From contig OY986437.1 of NCBI GenBank assembly GCA_963920525.1, positions 114,382,715-114,446,714 on the forward strand: a stretch of DNA of 64,000 nt, in the 5' to 3' direction. A program made the translations under genes and the position numbers. Positions 1 through 11,049 of the stretch are shown here, one piece after another (position 1 is the first letter of the stretch; every line of letters begins with the position of its first letter). The notes beneath the pieces are model-generated. The model was not told the origin of the DNA, made no database searches, and was given only the letters and a program-made list of their open reading frames with translations. Source of the stretch: Dichetophora obliterata (taxonomy: Eukaryota; Arthropoda; Insecta; Diptera; Sciomyzidae).

Positions 1-782
1 TATTTGGATCAGAAATAACAATTGCTTAACCTTATTGGAATACTTTTTAATAAGCTTGCTTTTACTATATCCGCACTGCTTCCACTTCGTTTCCAATTGC
101 AATATAAAAACCTTAATATTTTCATCAATTATTTCTTCACTGTATGGGATTTTACAAATTTTATCTTTAACAAATGACTTAAAAAAAATATTTATCGCGT
201 GGACCGGCAGAAATCCAACAATTAAATAAATCGTTATTAGTAATAATTATTGGCATTTTAAATTAAAAATCTTTGTAATGTTTTCGCTGAGAAAAATACG
301 GTAAAAACAAATATGTTGGCATTAGTAAGCATGAGAATGCCCTACATTTTAACATAAATAGTCATTATTTATTTTTAACCTGTATTTAATAGCAGCATTT
401 TAACAAACAATTACAAAAGAATTCATACTCCAATTACTTTTACTTTTACAACTTTTACAATAGATTTTCATACTCCAATTACTTTTACAAACATAAGTTA
501 AAACCACTATTTAAAGAACCTCTTAAAAAGAACAATTTTCTGCAAACTGATACGTCTTACTTTTGAGCGTAGAGTACAATTCATACAGATTACTTTAAAA
601 ATGATCTAAGTCTTAATTTTTTTAAAAGTAAACATTTTATGATTTAATAGAAATAAACATACTAGTTTTTTACCTAATGAAAACGATTATTAAAAAAAAT
701 GGACTTAGGTCATTTTCGAAATTAGTCACCCATAAATATGTTTCTTTACATTTCAAAGGAGTAAACTCCTCACTACATGCTA
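1..782. other. AT-rich non-coding DNA, no gene seen
   Basis: No ORF with recognisable features. A short direct repeat (about 21 bp, reading TCATACTCCAATTACTTTTA) occurs near 423 and again near 468. Otherwise low-complexity AT-rich sequence. Confidence 0.6.
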
Positions 783-1540
783 CGTTTATTAGAGGAAAAT
801 ATGATTTTTTGACCATTTTTCAAAATACGATAACTCTAAAAGTCGGATAAAAAAGGTTAATATGTTTTGGAATTTTGAAAGAAAAATACATAAATAACAA
901 TATATTTGAAAATAAAAGAGATGTTTTTCGTTGTTTTTTTTAATTTGCTCTCAAAAATTGGAAATTTTTGGAAAATATTTACAAAAAAATTTATTTTTTG
1001 GCGTATTTTAATTTTTTTACTTTCAGCTAAATTTTAAACATATTAAAATTTATTTATTTATACTGTATTTATCTTGAAGAAAAATCAAAAATAAAAAGAA
1101 TTGGGCCAAAATTGCAATTTTGGCAATTTTTTCTTTGTAAGATGTGCAAATTACTAATTTCCATTAATTAAAAGAAAATATGATTTTTAGACTATTCTTC
1201 AAAACGTGATAACTCCGAAGGGCGGACGCAGGCGGATATCAAATTTTGTAATTTGAAAGATAAATATGTATTTTAAGGTATATTAAAAAATTAAAGAGAT
1301 GTTTTTTTATGTTTTTTTTTCTCTCAAAAATTGCAAATTTTTGAAAAATATTTAAAAAAATTTTTATTTTTGGACAATTTTCATATTTTTAGTTTAGGCT
1401 TAATTTAAAATATATTAAAATTGATTTATTTTTACAATATTAATCTTGAAATAAAATCAAAAAACAAAAGAATCGGGCAAAAATTGCGTTTACAGCAATT
1501 TTTTCTTTGCAGGATGTCCAAAATCAAATATTCCACAACA
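783..1540. repeat. Diverged ~380-bp tandem duplication
   Basis: The block starting near 783 (GAAAATATGATTTTTTGACC) is repeated starting near 1161. Landmarks recur in the same order: GAAAATATGAT, AAAGAGATGTTTTT, CTCTCAAAAATTG, AAACATATTAAAAT or AAAATATATTAAAAT, AAAATCAAAAA, AATTTTTTCTTTG. Period from the GAAAATATG landmarks is 379 bp. Two units are seen, clearly diverged; no coding capacity. Confidence 0.75.
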
Positions 1541-2767
1541 ATCAAAATGCATAAAAATGGTTGACTTTAAGGAGCTGTAGAGTCTACAAAAATTGTTCAA
1601 TTGGCAAAAAAATTGGATTCTTCTTAGTGGAAGTATTTAAAAAAAAACGGTACCAATTTTGTTAGGATCTGCCACAACAAAAATCTTGATTTATTCCTAT
1701 GAAACAAAGTAGAGTAGAAGGGGGTAATGTCCTGCTGGGGGTAATGTCGTGCACTGGCTTTTTTAGCATAAAAAATTGAATGATATACCAGCCGTTGGTA
1801 AGGATTGGGCCTACTGACCTACAGAGCTCATGCATACAATACTAGCAATATCCATGTGTAAGGGCAATATGTGCGACGTTTTTTAAAAATTGCACGTTCT
1901 CGGGACTACGAAAGTGTTTTTTTATCGGATCAGAAAAATTATTTGTCTCGCAGGAAAATATACCAGGTAAGTGTTTTCTTAAAGCAAATTTTCCGCCGAA
2001 AAAAAGATGTATTGTGATCGAAAAAATGTTTGTTCTTTACCGATTTGTCGAAGTCAACCTTGAAAACGACCTTTGGGGCAATGTCGTGCACTATACAGAA
2101 AAGTGTAATTTTAATATAGTACTGATACTGAAGTTTTTTGAAATGCAAGAGCTCTCATAGTGATAAATTTTGATAAAATATTATGTTTTTTATAATTCTA
2201 TGTGGCACATTTTAGGAATTTTTACTGTGTGGCACATTTTGAAACTTTTCTATGAAGCACATTTTTATGTGTCGAATTTAAAGATTTTTATTATGTGTCG
2301 CATTGTTAAGGTTTCTTAAGCGTCAAATTTTTTCAGTTTTTTTAGTCTTCTCTTAGTTCTCGAGTGAGGCGGAGCAAAAGTTTTTTGTGTGAATGTTTAT
2401 TATTAATATTATTATTATATAAAGTGTGTATGTGTGTGTGTGTGTGTGTAGAATTTTTTATGTTTTAAAATTTTTTAGGTTTTTAGTTTTAATTCGAATG
2501 CGTAGCATTCAGGATGTAGACGTTGGTTAGGTTTTTTCCAATTTTTGAAAAGTCTTCTGATGAGCTTACTTGGCGGTAAGCGAAAAGTTCTTAAAGACAG
2601 CCCTCGTGCCTTCACGGCAAGGTTTTAGGTCGTTTTTTCTTCTTTAAAATTATGGGAAGTATATTCTTTTTATATATTAAGTTTTCTAGCTTTTAGGTGT
2701 TAGGTTTTTAGCTTTTCTAATGTAACAGCAATCAATTATTATTAAAACTATTTTTTCATTTAGTAAA

Positions 2768-4576
2768 ATGCGCAATCGACAAAGGAAGACTCAAGGACCG
2801 GATGAAACTGCTATGGAAATGGCAATGGAAGCTGTTAAAGAAGGAAGCAGTGTACGGGCGGCTGCAAAGACATTTGGAATAGCGGCGCAAACTTTGCGTG
2901 ACCGATTGCAAGGAAGAGCACCTAAATCATTAGCTCATGTCGGGCAACGAGTAAGCAAATGGTTTTTGAACTCGTTCGTGACTATTTTTTTCATAATTGT
3001 CTTTCTTAAGGTGTTTAACGTTGAACAAGAGCAGGAGCTTCGAAACTATCTCGTGAAATCCGCACAAATGTTCTACGGTCTCAATTTGCTGCAATTACGA
3101 AAACTTGCTTTCCAATTTGCACAAAAACTGAAAGCATCTAAATGTATCAAGACAATTCCAACAAGTTGGTTCCCCAAAGGAGTAAACGAAGAACCTGCTG
3201 CCTCGAGAGACTGGGCCGAAGGCTTTATGAAAAGGCATCCAGATTTGAGTTTGCGAAAACCAGTGTCAACATCCCTGGGTCGAGCAGCTGCCTTCAATCC
3301 ACCTGTGGTGCAGAAATTTTTCGATTTGTACGAGAGCATTAGAGAATCCTACGAATATACCGCAGCAAATGTGTGGAACATGGACGAAACTGGGCTGAAC
3401 ATGGTTCATAAGACTAAATACGTTTTAGCCCAAAAAGGCCAGCGTTGTGTGGCTGCGGCCAGTTCAGGCGAACGTGGAACCAACGTTACTCTGGCGCTGG
3501 CAGTTTCTGCCACCGGTGAAAAAATCCCACCATTTTTTATCTTTCCGCGAGCCGAGATGCAGGATAGGTTCCTTATGCACGGAAGTGAAGACGCAAAAGG
3601 AGTTGCGAATGGATCGGGTTGGCAGACCGCTGAGACTTATCTCCAATTCATTCGTCACTTTATACAATACGTGATCAAAGCAGGAACGCAGAGAACATTG
3701 TTGATTATCGACAACCACGAATCGCATTTGTCAATCGAGGCGTTAAGTTTGTGCAAAGCAAATAACATCGACGTTTTAACGCTGCCTCCACACACCAGCC
3801 ACAAGCTTCAACCACTCGATAGAGGTGTTTTTGGACCTTTGAAAACGTATTTTGGAAACTCATGCAGTGCGTGGATGTTAAATCATCCAAACGTTCCAAT
3901 TGGAATCCAGAATGTTGCTGAACTTGTTGCTGAGCCCATTCTCAAAGGTGCTTCGTCGATGAATATTATCAGCGGATTTCGAGCGTCGGGAATTTGGCCA
4001 TTCAACCGAGACATTTTCACGGAAAACGATTTTTTGTCGTCATCTGTGACTGATCGGCCATACGAAAATATCCACTCAACTTCTTTTGTACCATCAATCG
4101 ATCAAGATGGATCAACCCTCGCAATCGATCCAGAAACACCTGCCCAGCTGTCTAATTCAGCAAGTTCGAGCACACCAGTATCAAGTCCAACAGATGCAAT
4201 GAACGAACAACTGATGCACCGTAATGTGAGTGGCAATCTCGAAATTTCGACTGGTACAGTCGATCTTGAAACTCTGCGGCTTTTACCGAAAGCTGCAGCT
4301 CGAACGGCAAGTTGTCGTGGTCGCAAGCGTCGTACTTGTGCTCTTCTGACCAGTCCAGAAACAATGGATTCCTTGTGTGCCGAACAGGAGGCATCAGCCG
4401 AAAAAAAAAGGAACCAAGAAACCAGGAAGCAACTGGCGCAGAACAAAAAAATTGAAAAAGAGGTGGTTAAGCGACAAAAAGCTGCTGAAAAGTCAACTAA
4501 GATAGCCGCGAAAACCTTTCACAAAACAGCATCGGGAAGGAAACGCGGTCGCCCTAGTGTACCAAGGGAGTCGTGA
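2768..4576 (+). CDS. pogo/Tigger/jerky-family DDE transposase, one small intron likely
   Basis: Transposase that would cut and paste the surrounding element. The unspliced frame is 602 aa from ATG 2768. Residues ~13-50 (AVKEGSSVRAAAKTFGIAAQ) are a psq-type helix-turn-helix; a CENP-B-like HTH follows. The DDE_1 catalytic core is visible: D206 in NMDETG, D315 in IIDNHESH and D351 in LQPLDRGVF, giving DD35D. The C-terminus is basic and ends near KRGRPS, an AT-hook-like motif. Residues 62-81 (VSKWFLNSFVTIFFIIVFLK) are hydrophobic and out of character. They correspond exactly to a 60-nt GT-AG segment (2951-3010, phase 0), so the mature protein is probably 582 aa. No stop or frameshift is present. 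AATAAA-type signals follow near 4605. Confidence 0.93.
   Translation: MRNRQRKTQGPDETAMEMAMEAVKEGSSVRAAAKTFGIAAQTLRDRLQGRAPKSLAHVGQRVSKWFLNSFVTIFFIIVFLKVFNVEQEQELRNYLVKSAQMFYGLNLLQLRKLAFQFAQKLKASKCIKTIPTSWFPKGVNEEPAASRDWAEGFMKRHPDLSLRKPVSTSLGRAAAFNPPVVQKFFDLYESIRESYEYTAANVWNMDETGLNMVHKTKYVLAQKGQRCVAAASSGERGTNVTLALAVSATGEKIPPFFIFPRAEMQDRFLMHGSEDAKGVANGSGWQTAETYLQFIRHFIQYVIKAGTQRTLLIIDNHESHLSIEALSLCKANNIDVLTLPPHTSHKLQPLDRGVFGPLKTYFGNSCSAWMLNHPNVPIGIQNVAELVAEPILKGASSMNIISGFRASGIWPFNRDIFTENDFLSSSVTDRPYENIHSTSFVPSIDQDGSTLAIDPETPAQLSNSASSSTPVSSPTDAMNEQLMHRNVSGNLEISTGTVDLETLRLLPKAAARTASCRGRKRRTCALLTSPETMDSLCAEQEASAEKKRNQETRKQLAQNKKIEKEVVKRQKAAEKSTKIAAKTFHKTASGRKRGRPSVPRES
2951..3010 (+). other. Predicted 60-nt in-frame intron in the pogo transposase
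   Basis: Begins GTAAGC after codon 61 and ends TTCTTAAG. Its length is a multiple of three and it contains no stop, so retention is silent in frame, but it would insert 20 hydrophobic residues between the two helix-turn-helix regions. Inferred from splice signals and domain continuity. Confidence 0.75.
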
Positions 4577-5047
4577 AGCCATAACAAAACGCAGGATCTA
4601 CAATCAAAATAAAATTTTCCAAAATATTTTCTCAATGAAAAATATTGTTTTTCTTTCCGTGTTTCATATTGCAAATTACCTATTTTCACTTTTCTTTTCA
4701 TAAAATTGTATTTTTTGATCATATTTCGGACTTGTGTATATTGCCTTATAATTAACAATAATAAATAAACAATAATGCTATATCTTCTTGAATCGAACCA
4801 CTACCTATCGTTTTTCACACATTCTGATACCTTTACAATACAATGCACGACATTACCCCACAAATTTTGAGGGGGTAATGTCGTGCACATTTTTTTTTTA
4901 ATTTCTACTAACACGAATATTGTTACACATAAATGTTACCAACCAAATTATCTTTCGATCGGATGCTTACTCGTTGTATTCGCTTGTCATGTACGGCTTT
5001 ACGAGCACTTTAAAGTTGAGTGCACGACATTACCCCCTTCTACTCTA

Positions 5048-6452
5048 CTGTGCGTCTCTAGCCCCCTGCTTAGCGCTTTGGTACTATGTAAGTAGTTTTT
5101 ATTTACATTTGTATAATTTTTCTGTATTTTGACATTTTTTGTCTTTATGACACATTTTGTAGGCTTAACTTACAAATAATTAGAGTAATGAAGTTTTTTA
5201 AGTAAAAGTACCGAAACGCTTCGAGCTTAAACACAATCAAGAAGGTTATCAGTGAATTCAGCTTAACTACACAACATGGCTGTCGTGTTATATTGAGAGA
5301 AGCTCTCTCGTCAAAGAGAGAAAAGCTTTGTTTGCTGTTATATTGTGCTGCTGATTGAATGTAGGCATCAAATACAATGCGTGATTTTGTAATAATTAAA
5401 GAATACATTTTTCGAAAACCTTAGTAAGCTATAACAATCTATATTATCATAGGAATCGAATAAAATAAGAATTATCAAAATCGGTTCAGCGGTAACAGAG
5501 CTTATTCTGGATCAAATTTCGTGAGTCTCCTTTTATTTAATTCATAATAATAAAAATATTTTTTTAGTTTACAACAGTCGTGCAATAGTATGATAGCTAA
5601 AGATAGCTATTTTTGTATTTTTGGGGATTCTAGAATTTTGGTGTCTGTTCAAAAAAGCTTATTTCGACATTGTATGAAGTTGAAGAAAACTGAAAAAAGT
5701 CTAGTTTTTGTTGTGTGGAGCATGGATAAAAAAATTTTAATGGTTTCAAAGTTATAGAGATTTCAAATTTAAAAATATGTCCTCTTGTGCAGTCACTGAA
5801 GAAATAGGCACTCTTTATAAGGTTTTTAAGCATTTTATAAAATTAACACAACAATAAAATTTACTTAAGAAGTTTTCACAGAAATAATTAATTCACTAAA
5901 CTCGTAAGTGCCCAATATCGGGCTCAATACGTTCACATTCTTCGTCGGTTTCTCATTGTAGTAATGAGGATTCTGTGAGGACTTTCATTCATTGAATAAT
6001 CAGATTCTTACCTTAAAGGAAACTTGTAATTGAGTCTTTAAAAAAAAATTTGACAATACCGTTTGATTAAATATTGTACAAAAACTAAAACCTTGTATGG
6101 AAATAAGTCCCTTATGTTCAAATATCTTCAAGAGCAATTTTTCAGTATGCATGTTTATTTAGGCCCTTTTGAACAGAATCATAAACTTTTATGCACAAAA
6201 TATTAGAAAAATTTACGATTTTCTCAATTTTTTTTGTGCAAATGATGGGATTAAATATTTTAAGTGCTAAGCCATAGTAAAGACAGCTTTTTTCAAAAAT
6301 ATTAAATAGGAACTTTTGAACAGACACTCCAGACAAAAAGCATTTTATTCATATTAAAATTTTTTTTCAGCTTACAACAGTCGAGCCGTTGTATGCAACA
6401 ACATACAAGAGTTATTTTTTTGTAGGTATATTCAAAAACAATTCCAATACTA
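5048..6452. repeat. Intergenic DNA with copies of an ACAACAGTCG repeat
   Basis: No gene recognised. Diverged copies of a short dispersed repeat lie at about 5540-5600 and 6337-6395, sharing TTATTCA..AATA..AAAATWTTTTTT..AG and then TTWACAACAGTCG. A third copy is at 57152-57210. The string GTGTCTGTTCAAAA occurs near 5641 and inverted near 6310, a possible weak terminal inverted repeat. Confidence 0.55.
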
Positions 6453-7051
6453 ATGGGTGATCCAATACGAGGTCCCTTTTTCAACGGGGTTGTTTTGACA
6501 GCTGTTATGTATCAAATAGCTTGTCCATATGACGTGTTGCGTTCAGTATTCAATACTACTCAATCGCGAATAACTTACTTCTGAACAACGCTTATTAATT
6601 GTGGAAACTTATTCATCAGTTAGAGAATGTTATAGAGTTCTTCAAAATCATTTTGGTTGTTATGAGCGTCCAACTGAGCTATTCGTAACACCATTACCAA
6701 ATTTCGAACCAATTTTACGCTATTGGACATTCATCAATCAACCAGAGTGCATGAGCCCGTAATTTTGAGAATATTTCTGCAGTAGAAGAGAGTGTTCGTG
6801 AAAACCGTGAACAATCGATTCGTCGCCGATCTCAGTCTTTAGGCATCTCTTATGGATTGTCGAAAATTAGACTCACAGAATGGACCATTTAAGAGCTAGT
6901 CGTGGGCAACATTTGAACGAAATAATTTTTAAACATTGAGTTGTAGGAACCGAACTATCATTCCAAATAAAGCTCATTCCAGCATCAATACATTGATTTT
7001 TACGTATTTTATTTAGAAAACAAAGTAGGAAGCTCTTATTGGATCACCCTT
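6453..7051 (+). mobile_element. Deleted mariner-like element (599 bp)
   Basis: Ends ATGGGTGATCCAATA and (reverse complement) AAGGGTGATCCAATA, flanked by TA at 6451-6452 and 7052-7053. The interior encodes the N-terminal DNA-binding part of a transposase and lacks the catalytic domain, so this is an internal deletion derivative. Confidence 0.85.
6580..6892 (+). pseudogene. Transposase N-terminal fragment (Tc1/mariner-like HTH)
   Basis: Translates to a piece beginning SEQRLLIVETYSSVRECYRV and containing NHFGCYERPTE, a helix-turn-helix N-terminus typical of a Tc1/mariner-like insect transposase group. After a stop near 6760 the reading shifts frame to ENISAVEESVRENREQSIRR and stops at 6892. Catalytic DDE/D motifs are absent. 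The fragment cannot be functional. Confidence 0.75.
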
Positions 7052-7659
7052 TATAATTATTTTTTTCTTGTATCTGTCATATACTGTTGTACAGATAATT
7101 AAAAAACTTCAGAATTCGGTAAACTTGAATTCGAATAGATCATACAACCAATTTTCATCGTGTGTATCACATCGTGTCGTGTATTTTGTAAGGAAATATT
7201 TTGTGTCATAAATCCATTTTTGTCTAATATCCTTAAAACCATAATTAAACCATTATTAAAATTCAAAAACGGCATTACCTTGCAAAAGTCGAAGGTCAAC
7301 ATTTTTAGCCACTTTGATATCATCAAAGTCATTAAACTTTGGGCTTAACAACATTATTGGGTAGTTTTCTGGTTAAAGCCGCTATGCTCCGGCAGCCATC
7401 TTGAATTCAAAAAGGGGCACATGGTATTTAAATATCATTTTACGCATGATCATTTGGACGAAGGTATTTGGGATTCTGCGTGCCCCCCGAAATTATATAC
7501 GATTGTTGCGAATAAAGTAATTTGAGCTATTAAAAGTTCAAGAATTGTCAAAACTGGCTCGGTTCTGCTCGAAACCCCGATTTTTTGGTATATAAAAAAA
7601 TATGCAATTGAGATTCCCGGAAAAAAGAAACACAAAACCATCTACTACCCACATTAACA
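7052..7659. other. Non-coding interval, no gene seen
   Basis: Only short overlapping ORFs without family features. No structure was identified other than AT-rich sequence. Confidence 0.5.
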
Positions 7660-8095
7660 TTTTTAATATTAACACTTTCAACTTTTATTTATATTAATAA
7701 ATCAATATTTTTGATACAACAAAGTTTTTTGCTGCATTTATAGTGGACGCTTTGGCTGAAGCTGATTCATAAAGCAGCTTTGTCGAGCTTTTCTTGATCA
7801 TAGTGAACACTTATTCAACGCTTTACAAAGTTGAACTATGAATTTGTATTTTCAATGAGAAATAAGCGTTGAAACCCATTTAAAAAGTAGCTTTGTGCTT
7901 GAAGTCAGCTTGCACTATAAACACTTTGAGCTTTTTCCATATGTTTATGCACAAACAGCAAACCCGTCAGCTTAGCAAAAAGCGCTCACGCGGCCTTAGA
8001 TCGGACATTTTAAGCTTTAAGAATACAACAAACTTGGTTGTATCAAAAACATTGATTTCTTAATATAAATAAATGTTTAATTTTAATATTAAAAA
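7660..8095. mobile_element. Foldback/MITE with ~70-bp imperfect terminal inverted repeats
   Basis: The left arm at 7660-7730 (TTTTTAATATTAA through TTTGATACAACAAAGTT) matches the reverse complement of 8027-8095 at most positions. The interior is itself partly palindromic around TAGTG..GCTTTG motifs, and no ORF is present. Further TTTAATATTAAAAA repeats continue to about 8145. Confidence 0.75.
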
Positions 8096-8164
8096 ATATT
8101 AAAATATAATATTTAATATATAAAAAAGTTTAATATTAAAAAATGTTACGGCGTACGAACTGAT

Positions 8165-8275
8165 TGTTGTTGGTGTAGTAAGCTTGGTGAAGAATCTGAT
8201 TCTGGACTTGGAATTACCGAATAATATAGTCAGGTGCCATTAAACTCACTGAAAGCTGAAATTATCGAGTGTTTT
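8165..8275. repeat. Dispersed repeat, inverted copy at ~39840-39965
   Basis: AAGCTTGGTGAAGAATCTGA, GGACTTGGAATTACCGAATA and AAACTCACTGAAAGCTGAA each reappear with few changes as reverse complement at 39845-39955. Function unknown. Confidence 0.8.
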
Positions 8276-8309
8276 CATAATATTTATTTCATTCTAACAC
8301 GGAGAGAAT

Positions 8310-8760
8310 TCGGTACTCTAAGTCCCGTTATTTTCATGTTTTTGATTAGTTTTTTTTTGCATTGCATTTTTTGCAAATGTTGTCGTTCACTTTTTAATAT
8401 TTATTTTAGAGCTATGAAACGTATATCATTCGAAAGGTACTGCAGCAAAGACGTGCCGAAATACTTTAGATTTTAAATTGATGACCTCTGACCCAAAATA
8501 TATTAACGTTGAAAATTTGAATTTGAATGAATTTTAGTAAGGAATCTCAGTGGTGAAAAGAGGTAGAAATGGTTAATAAGGTATCAGATAAAAGGTCTGA
8601 ATTTTATATTGGTGACCTTCGACCTAAAATATGAGCGTAAAAAGATAAATTCGTAAATAAAAGCTAAGCTATAAGAAATGGATCAACATGATGTAAAATG
8701 GAATTTTAGACATTTCTAAGGTGTAAGAAAATAGTCCAAACATTTTTCGCCATCTCTTAC
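8310..8760. repeat. Degenerate dispersed repeat (TAGTCCCG / GGTGACCT..GACC family)
   Basis: AGTCCCGTTATTTTCATGTT (about 8321) recurs at 34708 next to the retrotransposon insertion. The module ATCATTCGAAAGGTACTG (about 8428) recurs near 10405, and GGTGACCTTCGACC..AATATGAGCGT recurs near 8478, 8610 and 10455. These look like decayed copies of one repeat family. Confidence 0.6.
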
Positions 8761-9335
8761 GGATACTCTACAATAAGCATTTTTTTATGTAACATGTGTG
8801 AATAATATATATTGTAATGTTGAAATTTCTAACAAATTGTAAATTTTTTAAAAATTTCCTTTATTTTAGCATCAAAATTATTGTGATATCTTAAAAACTA
8901 TAAGGGCCAATTTTTCAGTGCGAGTTGAAATTCTAGTCAAATTAAACCGTGCTTAACTCACCAAAATTTGATGTTTAAACTTGGTTTAGGCAAAAAAGAA
9001 ACACATTATATGATAATTTAAGTCAATTTAACTTCAACGAATGCTAAAATATCTAGTTAAACCTAGTTTAAGAGTCCAATTTCGGTGAGTTAAGCTCGGT
9101 TTAATTTGACTAGAGTTTAAACTCGCACTGAAAAATTGGCTCTAAATGTTTTCAATATAACGTACTTTTGTATGAAAAGTTGTTGCTTAAAAAAACTACG
9201 GTACACGAAAACATTTTGGGTAATATCTTTTACAAATATTATGTTGAAAAATTCCCGTAATTTTGTTGCGTTAAAACTATTGCGATATCTTGAAAACTAA
9301 AGATTTTCTTAGTATAACGCATTTTTTTATAGGCA
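8750..9335. repeat. Small satellite-like tandem array interrupted by a MITE
   Basis: About three units of roughly 150-160 bp once the MITE is removed. Landmarks recur: GCATTTTTTTATGTAAC (8777), ACGTACTTTTGTATGAAAAG (~9160) and ACGCATTTTTTTATAGGCAA (~9318); and TTGTGATATCTTAAAAACTA versus TTGCGATATCTTGAAAACTA. Diverged, non-coding. Confidence 0.6.
8904..9142. mobile_element. Palindromic MITE, copy 1 (TIR GGGCCAATTTTTCAG)
   Basis: Starts GGGCCAATTTTTCAGTGCGA and ends with nearly the reverse complement (TCGCACTGAAAAATTGGCTC). TAA flanks both sides (8901-8903, 9143-9145), consistent with a PIF/Harbinger-type target. Almost the whole 239 bp can fold back. A second copy lies inverted at 40312-40552. 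Confidence 0.88.
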
Positions 9336-9339
9336 ACGT

Positions 9340-9740
9340 TATATTTTAATTTATTATTATTTAATTTATTGTTAAAATTTAAGCTTATAACTAAATTTAA
9401 TTTCTTGAGTGAAATGCATTTGTTTGTTGATTATAACTTAAATTTAAAATTTAAAATTTAAAGTTAAATCTAGTCGTTGCTTACAATTTTTTTTAATTTA
9501 AAATAAGTAATTTAAAATTTTTTGTTTTTATTTATTTGTTGGTTATAACTTGTTGTTATTCTTTGATTTCTTACTGCATTTAAAAGACTTTGTCTTATAC
9601 GTGAACATGATAATTAAATAAATAAATAAACAAATAAAACGTCTTACCTCAGAAGGAGAAAAAAGTATTAAAAATTCTATTTTTTATTTTGTAAGTAAAT
9701 ATCTCCGCTATTTTCTTATCGATTTCTCTCAAATTTTCTT
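9340..9740. other. AT-rich non-coding DNA
   Basis: AAATTTAAA-type low-complexity sequence; no gene or repeat boundary recognised. Confidence 0.5.
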
Positions 9741-9744
9741 TGAC

Positions 9745-9960
9745 TGTATCCCTTGCATCCTTCAACATTTCCGTGTTGCTTAAGTCTTATTTCAAAGTTT
9801 TGAGAAATCTTGCTTCAAAGTTTTCAATAGCCATATACATAAGTTACATAGAAGGGTATTTTGTTTTTGCGTCATATCTTTGGCTAAGGTCATACTAGAA
9901 GTTCCAGATTTTGTGTGTTCATAATGATATATCAATTCTGTCTTAAATCAACTGACGCTT
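9745..9960. repeat. Internal fragment of the 40-kb foldback family
   Basis: Reads, inverted, like 40590-40740: GACAGAAYTGA, ACACACAAAATCTGG, CTAGYATGACCTTAGCYAAAG and GACRCAAAAACAAAA appear in the same order. A detached piece of that family. Confidence 0.75.
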
Positions 9961-11039
9961 TTATTGCTTATCGACACATATTTATTGATATCTTGCCAAG
10001 TCTATGTTTTATATTGGTTTCTTAAAGCCTCTAAAATATTCCATGTTTGCTCAAAAATAGGTCAAAAATTGTTTTTTTTGTTATTTTTTTTTTTATTTTT
10101 AATTTCTCACACTCTTTCATATAACTTATTATTTATCCGCAAAAATTACTTTGTTTTGACACAAAACTCAATAAATAGTTTCTGTGATTAAAAATCATAA
10201 GCATTGGCCTGAATTTTTTTGGCGAAAATGTATTTTTTTTTAAAATGTTGTTTTTATATTTTTTATAAAGTAATACAGCTACTAAAATTTTGGTAAACAA
10301 ATTTCCTTCAAAAGCTATAAATACATTTATACTTTCATGCCATTAAGAACGAAAGCTGTCGTACATTTTTAGTATTTATTATAAATGGAGGGAAACAAAT
10401 CGTTTATCATTCAAAAGGTACTGTTGCACACATGAGAAGAAACAAACTTGGACTGGTGACCTAAGATACGAAATATGAGCGTTAAAAAAAATTAATTTTG
10501 TTTTCCGAAAAATGCTAAACTATGAGAGAAGCCATAAGGTGTTTAAAAGAAATGTTTAAGATGAAAACATAAAAGGACCTTCGTATCCATTTGACTCCTC
10601 TAAGGATCATATCAAAGGACTATCAAACATCTATGAACTGTTTTCGGGAATTTTCTTAATTTATTGAGTTTTTTGTAGTGGGGTCCCAACAGGCTGACTG
10701 AAAGGGGTTAATATGTTTGGAAGAAATGTTGGTAGGAATAATAATAGAGCCAGCTCATACATTTTACCCCTTCTCGATGTTAATTCGGGAGGAATATAAA
10801 CTCCGTTGGACAAATTTTTGCAAAGCAATCCTTCCACTGAATCTTCGGAATGACAAAGTTTGTGGTCATTTTTATGCTATAATTGTAAATGGTTTATGTT
10901 TGGGTTCAAGTACACAAACTTCACCGCTTCAAAAATGGCAAATGTTTTCTCAAGTCTACGGTACAGTACCTTAACATAAGCTCTACGTTAGTGTTCATTT
11001 TTGTTTTCTGTTTTGTAGACAGTTGATCGATTTTCGATC
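9961..11039. other. No gene recognised
   Basis: AT-rich; a copy of the GGTGACCT..AATATGAGCGTTAAAA repeat lies at about 10395-10500. CTGAAAGGGGTTAA near 10697 resembles a piggyBac-type MITE end but no partner end was found nearby. Confidence 0.5.
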
Positions 11040-11049
11040 TAGTGTGTTG

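Larger units (their letters stand above)
1712..5045 (+). mobile_element. Complete pogo/Tigger-like DNA transposon (3.3 kb)
   Basis: Terminal inverted repeats are GAGTAGAAGGGGGTAATGTC at 1712-1731 and its exact reverse complement at 5026-5045, flanked by TA at 1710-1711 and 5046-5047, as expected for the Tc1/mariner/pogo superfamily. The match extends outward through AGTA on both sides, so the exact terminus is uncertain by a few bases. It encloses one transposase ORF (2768-4576). Further copies of the terminal core GGGGTAATGTCGTGCAC lie inside both ends. A (TG)n microsatellite lies near 2429-2450. Confidence 0.9.

Noticed and set aside
3073..3339. Minus-strand ORFs inside the pogo transposase
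   Set aside because: Antisense shadows of the transposase reading frame with no domain features; the same applies to plus-strand ORFs over the retrotransposon.
10697..10712. piggyBac MITE end (CTGAAAGGGGTTAA)
   Set aside because: One end only, with no matching CCCTTTCA partner at a reasonable distance.
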